Made by a program: the position numbers and the translations under genes
Origin: DATCJA01 sp050742335
Lineage (GTDB): Bacteria; Acidobacteriota; Vicinamibacteria; Vicinamibacterales; UBA2999
Length of the DNA: 12,491 bases
Assembly: GCA_050742335.1 (NCBI GenBank)
Contig: JBOGIR010000244.1
Span: 1-12,491, forward strand
Reading direction: 5' to 3'
The notes under the pieces: generated by a model
The model's input: only the letters and a program-made list of their open reading frames with translations
Told to the model about the DNA's origin: nothing
Databases searched by the model: none
Part shown: positions 1-7,368 of the stretch, in pieces
Numbering within the stretch: position 1 is the first letter of the stretch
Layout: each line of letters opens with the position of its first letter

Positions 1-333
1 GCTAATATCGCTGGTCGCCATGTATCTGCCAGGCGAATAGGTCGGCTGAACCACCACGGGACCCATCATCGGTGCCATTCCTGGCATCGACATCGTCGCG
101 CTCGCTTTCACCGTGCCCACATGGACAAGGCTGTTGTCGGATGTCGACCTGAACTCAATCGTGGCTGTGTTCTGTCCACGGCTCAGCGCCGCCTCCCGCG
201 AAAGCAGGACGACGTCGAGACCGCCAGATCGGACCTTCGCCGCTTCTGTCTGATGCTCCGTTACGCCGCCGGATTGCCCGCAGGCGGCCGACAGGAGAGC
301 CATCAGGAAAAGCGCAGCGGCCAGGGGACTCAT
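1..333 (-). CDS. YtkA/FixH-like lipoprotein, 3' end cut by window
   Basis: The first 111 residues are visible; the gene continues past position 1. The N-terminus is a short hydrophobic signal (residues 4-17) ending LLSAAC, so Cys18 could be lipidated, although Ser at -3 makes the lipobox imperfect. The body, from about residue 38, resembles the YtkA-like/FixH-like beta-sandwich family, with a methionine cluster at 81-90 (MSMPGMAPMM) followed by GPVVVQPTYSPGRYMA. Such domains often occur beside or fused to heavy-metal RND systems, and the Met cluster could bind copper; that role is inferred. The start codon overlaps the stop of the pump gene as ATGA (333-330), and an AGGA ribosome site at 340-343 lies 6 nt upstream, so translational coupling to the pump is likely. 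It is probably the fifth gene of the operon beginning at 7093. The family call is by motif resemblance only. Confidence 0.75.
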   Translation of the reverse strand, partial: MSPLAAALFLMALLSAACGQSGGVTEHQTEAAKVRSGGLDVVLLSREAALSRGQNTATIEFRSTSDNSLVHVGTVKASATMSMPGMAPMMGPVVVQPTYSPGRYMATSDIS

Positions 334-3300
334 GAGGGTTCCTCTCTTGCGAAGCGAACCGGCATGTAGCGGGTTCCGAAGCGCTCCGGCCATCGGCGAC
401 GGATGTCCTCTCCGATCGCAAACAGGCACGGAATGAGGAACAGGACGTAGATGGTGGAGCTGATCATCCCGCCGAAGGTCGGCGTGGCAATCGGTTTCGT
501 GATATCCAGGCCCGATCCCGTGGCGAACATGATGGGCAGCAGGCCGAGCACCGTCGTGGCCACGGTCATCAGCTTGGGCCGCAGCCGCGCCGCCGACCCT
601 TCGACAACGGCATCCATGTAGGACTGCTCCGCCGTCCTCCGCGCCAACGCCTCGCGAATGAACTCGATCATGATGATGCCGGTCTGGATGGCGACGGCGA
701 AAAGCGAGACATAGCCGATGATGACGGCCGTGGTCATCGAATAGCCCAGCGCCCACTGGAGGAAGATGCCGCCGACGAGTGCGAACGGCGCGGACAGCAT
801 GATCAATGAACTGTCCGAGACAGACCTGAACGCCAGCAACAGTAGCGCGAACATGATGGCCAGCGTGATGGGGACGACCACCCGAAGCTTCGAGCGGGCG
901 TCCTCGGCATACTGGTACAGTCCCGTCCATTCCATCGAGTACCCCGGCGGCACGGTCAGCCTGGTTCGGAGATACTCCCGTGCCCGCTCGACGTACTCCG
1001 GGCCCGCGATGTCGCCCAGGTAGACATAGATGTACCCTGCCAGGTCACCGTTGTCGTTTCGGATCATCTCGGGCGCTTCACGCACGGCGACATCGGCGAT
1101 GTCCCCAAGCGGCACGGATCGCCCGCCCTCCGTCACGACCGGCGTGTTCCGCACCTTGGCCAGCGTATCGATGTACTCGGGGGCATACTGGATGGCCAGC
1201 GGCACAATGGTCTTGTCGGGCTGCCTGATGCCGACGACGTTGTCTCCGCCAATCGCGAACCGCACGGTGGGCATCGCTTCGTCGACCGTCACGCCGTGCT
1301 CGGCCATCTGCTCGAGATCCAGTTGCGCATCCACGAAATAGCCGCGCGAGATGCGCTCGGCGATCACGGCCTGCGTCCCGGGGAACTGCTTGAGCAGGGC
1401 CTCGATCTTCTGCGCGATCTCCTCGACCACCGCCAGATCCTTCCCCTTCACTTTGATGCCAACCGGCGTCTGGATCCCCGTGTCCTGCATCATCACACGC
1501 GTGTTGATCGGCTGTGTCCAGCTGTTGACGTAGCCGACGATCTGCATCGCCTGGTTCATCTCGGCGACAAGCTTGTCCTTGGTCATCCCGGCGCGCCACT
1601 GCGACCGGGGCTTGAGCGTCACCGTCGTCTCGATCATCTCGACCGGGGCGGGATCGGTGGCGGTGTCGGCGCGACCGAGCTTCCCGAAGACGCGCTCGAC
1701 CTCGGGAAACGCCTTCAGCTTCCTGTCCATCTGTTGGACAATCCACCCGGCCTCTCGCGACGGCAGCCCCGGCAGCGTCGTCGGCATGTAGAGGATGGAA
1801 CCTTCCTCCATCTCGGGCATGTAATCCTTCTGGAAGCCGGTCATCAACACGGCTGCGACTATCAGCAGTGCCGTGCTCACGCCGACGAAGGCGTATCGGT
1901 GCCGAATCGCCCGGGTCAGCGCCCGGCGATAGCCCCGGACGAAGGCGCTCTCGCGAGGAGCGGCTGGCGCCGGCACCCCGCGCTTGAAGACCCACACGAT
2001 CACGGCGGGCAGCAGGAACAACGTCAACAGCGTCGAGAACGCCATCGCGAACGTCTTGCTGAAGGCGAGGGGATTGAACAGGCGCCCTTCCCGTTCGCCG
2101 AGGAAAAAGATCGGCAGGAACGACGTCACGATGATGAGCATCGAGAACAGCAGCGGCCTGGTCATCGTGGCTGTCGAGCGGATGATCGTGTGCATCCGCT
2201 CGGCCGTCGTCACATTGCCCCGCCTGGCGAGCTCTGCCGTACAGTTCTCGACGATGACGATCGTCGCGTCGGCCATCTCGCCAATCGCGATCGCCAGGCC
2301 GGCCAGCGCGAACAGGTTGATGGTCTGATCGAACGCAGCGAGCGGCAGTGCCGTGAACAGCGTGCCGAACAGCAGCACGCACACAGGGGCCACCGCGGCC
2401 CGAATGTTTCGCAGCGCCACGGCAATCACGACAATGACGACGATCAACTCGTAGACGATCGCCCGGAGGAAGTTCGAGAGCGTCTCCCAGATCAGCGAGG
2501 AGCGGTCGTAGGTCGTGACCACGCCGACGCCTTCCGGCAGCGACGTGGTGACCTGTTCCAGCCTCTGCTGCAACGCCCGCGTCACGGCCAGGACGTTCCG
2601 GCCCTGTTCCATGATGGCGATGCCACCAACCACCTCGCCGGCGCCGTCGAGATCGGCGATGCCACGGCGCAGGTCGTAGCCGACCTGCAGGTACCCGACG
2701 TCTTTCAGGTGCACGGGTTGTCCGGCCTTGTCCCGGCCGATGACAAGGAACTCGAACTTGTCCAGGTTCCCGGTGCTGACGCTCCCGCGGAGCTGGTACT
2801 CGCGGTTCGTCACCTCGATGGTGCGGCCGCCGGCCTCCTGAAACGCGCCCTGAACGGACGACAGCACCTGCCGCAACGAAACGCCTCGCTCGCTGAGCAG
2901 AGGCGGAAACAGCTTCACCTGGAACTGCTTCTCGAGCCCTCCGACGGAGGCAACGTCGGCTATTCCCGGGGTTGACTCCAGCGCAGGCTCGACCAGGCTC
3001 TGATTGAGCAGCCGCAGCTCGCGCAAATCGTGTGTCCCTTTGCGATCCACGAGCGCGTACTGGTAAATCCAGCCCATGCTGCTGGCGTTGGGACCAATCG
3101 TGACGTTGGCATCCGTGGGCAACTGCGATCGGATGGCGTTGAGGCGATCGGTCGCGAACTGTCGTACCGCAGCCCGGCGGCCCGAATCTCGCAGGATGAC
3201 GTAAATGAACGAGTACCCCATGTGCGAGGTACCGCGAATCGACTGAATGTCCGGGAAGCCTGCCAGCGCACTGATGATCGGTTCGGTGACCTCGGTTTCA

Positions 3301-3479
3301 ATCACCTGCGGGCTGCGCGGCCATTTCGTGTAGATGATGACCTGCGGGTCGGAGATGTCGGGGATGGCATCGAGGGCGGCCGTGCGGAGCGCATAGGCGC
3401 TGAGGGCAATCAGCACGGCCACCAGACACCACACGATCCAGCGGAATCTGATGACGTGCTCGATGATGGCCGTGATCAT
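330..3479 (-). CDS. cusA: CusA/CzcA-type heavy-metal RND efflux pump
   Basis: Inner-membrane proton-driven exporter, 1049 aa, the usual full length for the HME-RND family. TM1 is at about 12-31; the start fits because MITAIIEHVIRFR is the normal cytoplasmic beginning. The TM4 motif around 396-412 reads AIAIGEMADATIVIVEN, with D404 matching the essential Asp405 of E. coli CusA. The Cu/Ag methionine triad of CusA (M573, M623, M672) aligns to M565, M615 and M664 with the same spacing (50 and 49), so Cu(I)/Ag(I) is the likely substrate. K969 matches relay Lys984, but Glu939 is replaced by Gln932, and E401 is an extra acid near D404. The gene sits 63 bp after a short adaptor gene and overlaps the downstream lipoprotein start. 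Its own ribosome site is weak (AGG 9 nt upstream). E. coli numbering is recalled, and the alignment was done by eye. Confidence 0.95.
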   Translation of the reverse strand: MITAIIEHVIRFRWIVWCLVAVLIALSAYALRTAALDAIPDISDPQVIIYTKWPRSPQVIETEVTEPIISALAGFPDIQSIRGTSHMGYSFIYVILRDSGRRAAVRQFATDRLNAIRSQLPTDANVTIGPNASSMGWIYQYALVDRKGTHDLRELRLLNQSLVEPALESTPGIADVASVGGLEKQFQVKLFPPLLSERGVSLRQVLSSVQGAFQEAGGRTIEVTNREYQLRGSVSTGNLDKFEFLVIGRDKAGQPVHLKDVGYLQVGYDLRRGIADLDGAGEVVGGIAIMEQGRNVLAVTRALQQRLEQVTTSLPEGVGVVTTYDRSSLIWETLSNFLRAIVYELIVVIVVIAVALRNIRAAVAPVCVLLFGTLFTALPLAAFDQTINLFALAGLAIAIGEMADATIVIVENCTAELARRGNVTTAERMHTIIRSTATMTRPLLFSMLIIVTSFLPIFFLGEREGRLFNPLAFSKTFAMAFSTLLTLFLLPAVIVWVFKRGVPAPAAPRESAFVRGYRRALTRAIRHRYAFVGVSTALLIVAAVLMTGFQKDYMPEMEEGSILYMPTTLPGLPSREAGWIVQQMDRKLKAFPEVERVFGKLGRADTATDPAPVEMIETTVTLKPRSQWRAGMTKDKLVAEMNQAMQIVGYVNSWTQPINTRVMMQDTGIQTPVGIKVKGKDLAVVEEIAQKIEALLKQFPGTQAVIAERISRGYFVDAQLDLEQMAEHGVTVDEAMPTVRFAIGGDNVVGIRQPDKTIVPLAIQYAPEYIDTLAKVRNTPVVTEGGRSVPLGDIADVAVREAPEMIRNDNGDLAGYIYVYLGDIAGPEYVERAREYLRTRLTVPPGYSMEWTGLYQYAEDARSKLRVVVPITLAIMFALLLLAFRSVSDSSLIMLSAPFALVGGIFLQWALGYSMTTAVIIGYVSLFAVAIQTGIIMIEFIREALARRTAEQSYMDAVVEGSAARLRPKLMTVATTVLGLLPIMFATGSGLDITKPIATPTFGGMISSTIYVLFLIPCLFAIGEDIRRRWPERFGTRYMPVRFAREEPS

Positions 3480-3494
3480 GGATGAAACCTGTCA

Positions 3495-3538
3495 AGTGGA
3501 ACGTTCCACTGTCCACTTACTTTTCCACTTCCTCCACT
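3495..3538. repeat. 16-bp palindrome plus TCCACT repeats before the pump gene
   Basis: A perfect 16-bp palindrome, AGTGGAACGTTCCACT, occupies 3495-3510. The word TCCACT recurs at 3505, 3512, 3524 and 3533 (starts 7, 12 and 9 bp apart), with one inverted AGTGGA at 3495. The cluster fills most of the 63-bp gap between the adaptor stop and the pump start. It could be a regulator operator, an mRNA hairpin that tunes pump translation, or a degenerate short repeat. The sequence does not decide between these. Confidence 0.6.
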
Positions 3539-3542
3539 TGTT

Positions 3543-4205
3543 TCAGGACCCCTTGAGCTTGTGCTCGGCGTCGATGAAAAAACTGCCGAAGGTCACAACT
3601 TGCTCACCAGGTTTCAATCCGGACAGCACTTGCGTGTACAGCTCACCCTGGACGCCGAGCTGAATCTCCCTCGGCGCGTAGCGACCTTGTTGCTCCTGGA
3701 CGTATACCACTTGCCTGCCGTCTGTCTCGATGATTGCTTCGTTCGGCACGGAGAGAAACTCGCCGCGTTCCGTGACGATCTCCAGGATATACCGCACACT
3801 GTCCTGATGGCCTGGTCCGGCCAGGATGGCGGTGACCATCACGCCGTCACGTCCTTGTTCGATTCTCGCGACCCTGGCCAGGTACATCGACGCCCGCGAC
3901 TCCAGTGAAAAGGCCCGGACACGCTGGTCAATCTTCACAAACGCCCCCTCTGCCGAGGGCACGAAGGCGGCCACGGTCCTGCGCGCGCCGTCGACGACAC
4001 CAGCCGTTCGTACCCAGATCTGAATGGGTCGAACGGCTGCTTCCGTCAACGTGAGCGTGAGCTCGCTGGCCTGGGATTCCGTCACGGCCGTCGAGCGGTC
4101 GGGCGTGAGGCGGGTATGGTCACGCACGCTCTGGGCAAAGGCTCCAGTAGTGGCACACACGAGAACCGTGGTTGCCCAGCTGAGGAGGAAAAGACGAACG
4201 CGCAT
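3543..4205 (-). CDS. Hairpin-less RND periplasmic adaptor (HlyD/CusB-like)
   Basis: Periplasmic adaptor-like protein, only 220 aa against roughly 350-500 for typical CusB-type membrane fusion proteins. A signal peptide ends at AFA (24). Residues 48-100 carry the start of the core (VRTAGVVDGARRTVAAFV). Residues 100-160 look like the beta-barrel, ending in the usual SVPNEAII strand. Residues 160-220 look like the membrane-proximal domain with VYVQ, LSGLKPGEQVVTFGSFFIDAEHKLKG, a very typical CusB ending. The alpha-hairpin that contacts the outer membrane factor, and most of the lipoyl domain, are absent. Only 20 bp separate this start from the upstream stop, so no lost segment is hidden by a frameshift. 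The mature part has few methionines near its N-terminus, unlike E. coli CusB. There is no clear ribosome site, so it may depend on upstream translation. It presumably serves the pump encoded next. Confidence 0.85.
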   Translation of the reverse strand: MRVRLFLLSWATTVLVCATTGAFAQSVRDHTRLTPDRSTAVTESQASELTLTLTEAAVRPIQIWVRTAGVVDGARRTVAAFVPSAEGAFVKIDQRVRAFSLESRASMYLARVARIEQGRDGVMVTAILAGPGHQDSVRYILEIVTERGEFLSVPNEAIIETDGRQVVYVQEQQGRYAPREIQLGVQGELYTQVLSGLKPGEQVVTFGSFFIDAEHKLKGS

Positions 4206-4225
4206 GCCGGCGGGCGGCCCGCAAC

Positions 4226-5419
4226 TCAGTGACAGTAATTATCCTTGCTGGCCATGATGTGGGTACCCCAGGGGAAGAGGCCCACATTCCCGACCCGTTC
4301 GATCGCGTGCGTCCTGGCATCGATGATCACGATCTGGTGATTGGTCGATTCGGCCAGGTAGAGCTTCTCCTCGGCCACGTCGGTCGTCGCCGTCTCGAGC
4401 TGGATGTTCGAGCCGACCTTGATGCGTCCAGCCGGCTTCAGGCTCTGCATATCGTACACATAGACGAAGCCGCTCGTGGAGCTGATGACGAAGGCTTTGC
4501 CACCGGCGAAGTTGATGCCGGTCATGTCCGGTCCGGCTTCGAGCGTGGCGGCGACGCTGTTGGTGCGTGTGTCGATGATGGAGATCGTCTCGTCTCCGTT
4601 GTTCGCGGTGATGCCGTACCTGCCGTCGTGGCTCATGTAGATACGCCACGGATCCCGTCCGACCCGAATGGTCTTGATCACCCTGTCGTCCCGCGTATCG
4701 ATCACGCCGACTACCGCCAGGTCGCTGTCCGCCGCGTACAGGTATCGTCCATCGATCGAAGGCGCGGCGATGTTGACGCCCTTGATTTCACCGAGGTACT
4801 TGTCCGGGTCGAGCTTCGCCGTGCCGGGCACGGGCGCTATCTGGATCTTCTTCAGCAGCTCGTGGCGCTTCACATCGATCACACCCACCCAGTGCGCGCC
4901 GTAGTTGCCGATATACGCTTTCGAGCCGTCAGGCAGGAACGTGACGTTGAGCGGTTCGGCGAAGCCGAGGATCGTCTTGATCTTGCTCAGCGACTGCATG
5001 TCGACCACCGAGATCGAGTCGCCGTCGGGATTGCCCTGATAGTACCAGCGGCTGTCCGGCGAGAACGCCAGGTGTTCCGGCGCGATGTCGGTCGGAATGA
5101 CCTTCACCAGCTGCAGCGTCCGGGTGTCGATGATGTAGGCCTTGTTCGCCCGCGTGCCGCCGGTGACGACGTAGCGGCCGTCCGGCGACATCATCACCAT
5201 GTGAGGGTTCACGTTGTTCCCGAGGAACACATTCCCCACCATCTTGCGGGTCTTGATATCCATGAACCCGATGTCGTTCGAGTCGCGGTTCACGATCATG
5301 ACCACCGACGCCGGGTCGGAGATCTTGACGCCCTGGGCGTGCAGGCCAGCAGCCACCGCCGCGAGACCCGCAATGATGAGAACGAGGCCAGCGATAACGC
5401 GTCGTCGTGGGTTAGACAT
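4226..5419 (-). CDS. Secreted YVTN/YncE-family beta-propeller
   Basis: 397 aa with a basic start and hydrophobic segment (7-28) that acts as a signal peptide or anchor (cleavage near HAQ, 29). Eight repeats of the form (V/I)xD followed by a turn can be counted, at about 54, 98, 140, 182, 241, 283, 323 and 368 (for example YIIDTRTLQLVKV, SVVDMQSLSKIKT, GVIDTRDDRVIKT). They alternate with SPDGRY-type turns. This gives a seven- or eight-bladed propeller, resembling YncE and the cytochrome cd1/NirF propellers. No haem-binding CxxCH is present. The only cysteine is penultimate (C396), flanked by H397 and preceded by H387, a possible metal site. A good AGGAG ribosome site fixes the start. It lies in the putative metal-efflux operon, 30 bp after the porin gene and 20 bp before the adaptor gene. 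The biochemical role is unknown. Confidence 0.85.
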   Translation of the reverse strand: MSNPRRRVIAGLVLIIAGLAAVAAGLHAQGVKISDPASVVMIVNRDSNDIGFMDIKTRKMVGNVFLGNNVNPHMVMMSPDGRYVVTGGTRANKAYIIDTRTLQLVKVIPTDIAPEHLAFSPDSRWYYQGNPDGDSISVVDMQSLSKIKTILGFAEPLNVTFLPDGSKAYIGNYGAHWVGVIDVKRHELLKKIQIAPVPGTAKLDPDKYLGEIKGVNIAAPSIDGRYLYAADSDLAVVGVIDTRDDRVIKTIRVGRDPWRIYMSHDGRYGITANNGDETISIIDTRTNSVAATLEAGPDMTGINFAGGKAFVISSTSGFVYVYDMQSLKPAGRIKVGSNIQLETATTDVAEEKLYLAESTNHQIVIIDARTHAIERVGNVGLFPWGTHIMASKDNYCH

Positions 5420-5427
5420 GACACCTA

Positions 5428-5432
5428 CTCCT
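5428..5432 (-). promoter_or_regulatory. Ribosome binding site of the propeller gene
   Basis: AGGAG on the minus strand, 8 nt before the ATG at 5419. It supports that start and separate initiation inside the 30-bp gap after the porin stop. Confidence 0.7.
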
Positions 5433-5449
5433 AGCAGTCCGCCAAGATC

Positions 5450-7093
5450 CTAGAACGCTGCCTGGAACCGGATGCCCGGCAACAGGTATCCAAACTTGTT
5501 GTCTGCCTCGGGCTCGTCCAGTACATACGTGAGATTGAAGGAGAGACGCAGCCGATCGGTCAGCTGAAAGTTGTAGTAGCCTTCCGTCAGGTGCTCCTTC
5601 TCGCCGGAGGCCAGGTCCAGGTGCGCCCAGCCGATGCCCCATGTGTCCTGCGGGAAGAAAATGAGCCCGTTCTGAAATCCGACGCCCGCGCTGTAGAAGC
5701 GATCGTCTCCACCATCGACTTCCTGAGTGCCGTAACGCCCGAACAGCCCGACGGAATTCGTGAGCTTTTGATCGAGGCTCACGCCTGTGCCCTTGCGCAA
5801 CTGGTCCGGCGCCGTGTTGTCGGTCCGGAACCAGAGCCGGTAGCTCCCTTCCGGGAGCGCGAACGGCGTGAACGTGTAGCCGACCTCGCTCAAGGTATAC
5901 ATCGAATCCGAGAGGTTGCTCGCCTCGTTGTTGCTCTGCTGCAGACCGAACTTGAGCCGGAAGCCGGTCTTGGCATCGAACTCGGCGGCGACGCCCGTGC
6001 CGTTGCTGGCCAGTCCAAGCATCTGGTTGTTCACCAGTGCGTCGCTCAGGAACTGTGTGCTCTCGTCGTTGGCGAGCGCGTTGGCATCGAAGTAGTTGGT
6101 CAAGTCCAGCCGTCCGGCGGTGAGTGCCAACCGCTGACCGAAAAGCTCGGTTCGAAGCCAGACCTCGCGAAGGTTCAGCGCGTTCTGAGTCTCGAGACGC
6201 GCCGTGTACCCGTTGAGCAGGGTCAGCGTCGGAATCTCGGCGTCGGGCGGTGAGCCGCTCAAGGCCACTACGTCGGCGAAGAAGATCGTGTATTGCGCGA
6301 GCTTGGCGGTGAAGAACAGATCGGCCGAAGCCAGCGCGTACGCGTTGCCGCTCTCGCCCAGGGTGCCTCTCGTGCGCCCCGCGCCCTGCGTGACCGTCGC
6401 GGCATCGATGCCGAGTGCGACGCTCTGCTCGTCTGCGGCCGCAAGCGCCTCTTCGATCTTTTCATTGATCGTCTGCCGGCGAAACACGCGCTCTCGCTGG
6501 TAGGTCACGGTCGGCTCGACTCCTGGAATCGGCTCGTCCTGCTCGCCGCCGTTCTCATCCACATACACCTCGACGCGCCTCACGCGGGTCTCGGGGTCCG
6601 ACAACACCGTGCTCGACTCCAAATCGCTGATCCGCTGCTCGAGCGTCGCGATCTTCTGCAGCAGCTCCTGGCGATCCGCCTCTGCGGCTTCGGCCGCGGT
6701 CGCGGCGTCCATCCTGATGTCCAGCGGCTGCGACGAATCGGCGGCGACCTCCACGCCGCGCCGCCTGAAGGCGGTCACCCCTGCCGATGCAATCGAGACG
6801 GTGTACTTCCCCACCGGGAGCGCGCCGAACGCGTAGGCGCCCTGCGGATCGGTGACGGCGGTGAACTGCGCGCCATTGTCGTCGTTCACGGCCATCACCG
6901 TCGCACTTGCGACCGGTGCGCCACTCGCATTACTGACCCTGCCCTGAACCGCTCCTCGATGATCCGCCATGTTCATCTGTGCCGGCATGGCCGGCGTTTG
7001 CGCGGCGGCAGCTCCGCACCAGGCGCCCACTACCACGGCGGCGGCTAGTCCGATCAACCGATTGGCTACATCGCGTGACACCCGACACCTCAT
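5450..7093 (-). CDS. OprB-like porin with carboxypeptidase-regulatory domain
   Basis: Outer-membrane protein of 547 aa. A signal peptide ends near AAAA-Q32. The mature N-terminus holds a Met/His-rich stretch (AMPAQMNMADH, 35-45). A carboxypeptidase-regulatory-like beta-sandwich spans about 47-128 (GRVSNASGAPVASATV, then DPQGAYAFGALPVGKYTVS). Residues 130-162 are predicted by eye to be a coiled coil (ELLQKIATLEQRISDLESS). From about 210 to 547 the pattern fits an OprB/carbohydrate-selective-porin barrel, with AGRLDLTNYFDANALANDESTQFL (327-349) and a terminal Phe typical of barrel insertion. The start is backed by AGGAAGG at 7098-7104. It is the first gene of the five-gene cluster, after a 275-bp spacer that probably carries the promoter. 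No TolC-like outer membrane factor is present, so this is the only outer-membrane channel in the unit. A functional link to metal export is inferred. Confidence 0.8.
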   Translation of the reverse strand: MRCRVSRDVANRLIGLAAAVVVGAWCGAAAAQTPAMPAQMNMADHRGAVQGRVSNASGAPVASATVMAVNDDNGAQFTAVTDPQGAYAFGALPVGKYTVSIASAGVTAFRRRGVEVAADSSQPLDIRMDAATAAEAAEADRQELLQKIATLEQRISDLESSTVLSDPETRVRRVEVYVDENGGEQDEPIPGVEPTVTYQRERVFRRQTINEKIEEALAAADEQSVALGIDAATVTQGAGRTRGTLGESGNAYALASADLFFTAKLAQYTIFFADVVALSGSPPDAEIPTLTLLNGYTARLETQNALNLREVWLRTELFGQRLALTAGRLDLTNYFDANALANDESTQFLSDALVNNQMLGLASNGTGVAAEFDAKTGFRLKFGLQQSNNEASNLSDSMYTLSEVGYTFTPFALPEGSYRLWFRTDNTAPDQLRKGTGVSLDQKLTNSVGLFGRYGTQEVDGGDDRFYSAGVGFQNGLIFFPQDTWGIGWAHLDLASGEKEHLTEGYYNFQLTDRLRLSFNLTYVLDEPEADNKFGYLLPGIRFQAAF

Positions 7094-7254
7094 CGCGCCT
7101 TCCTCTCCCTGGCCCTACCAGAAAAACGAGATTACAGTCGGGCTAATCATATTGCCGGCCGATGGCCATCGATCTGAAGATTGCCTGAAGTCTTGTTCAG
7201 AAATCGGCCCACAGTGGCCGCCACCGGCCTCCTGTACCACTCCGCCGGGATCAT

Positions 7255-7309
7255 AACCAGTCAAGGGCCTGCCCCTTGATATCCCGGTGAAGATTGCCCT
7301 TGACTGGTT
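7255..7309. repeat. Inverted repeat with two alternative stems
   Basis: Arms of 14 bp (AACCAGTCAAGGGC at 7255-7268 and its exact complement at 7296-7309) enclose 27 nt. The inner part TCAAGGG (7261-7267) can pair instead with CCCTTGA at 7273-7279 over a 5-nt loop. The two stems are therefore mutually exclusive. It lies between the lactonase stop (7369) and the porin start (7093). No T-run follows on the minus strand, so it is not a classical intrinsic terminator. It could end the lactonase transcript by another route or act as a leader switch for the porin operon. Nothing else clear was seen in the 275-bp spacer beyond a weak -10-like TATGAT at 7146-7151. Confidence 0.6.
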
Positions 7310-7368
7310 GTAGAGGTGATGGATCAGGATCTCGCCGCGCATGCCCGGCGGGCGCGCCACACGTCGAG

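Noticed and set aside
1078..2382. Second minus-strand frame of 434 codons inside the pump gene
   Set aside because: It is an out-of-frame shadow of the pump, dominated by Arg, Asp and Ala, with no ribosome site or domain.
1296..2975. Plus-strand open frame of 559 codons
   Set aside because: It is opposite the pump gene, which has clear family motifs throughout; the translation is rich in Arg, His and Asp with no recognisable motif, typical of an antisense shadow in GC-rich DNA.
3543..4225. Adaptor gene broken by frameshift
   Set aside because: The upstream gene ends 20 bp before the adaptor ATG, the signal peptide is intact, and no hairpin-coding remnant lies in another frame.
4229..5434. 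Plus-strand open frame of 401 codons
   Set aside because: It mirrors the propeller gene almost exactly and has the same shadow composition.
7255..7309. Transposon terminal inverted repeats
   Set aside because: The arms are 27 nt apart with no room for a transposase, and no target-site duplication is evident.
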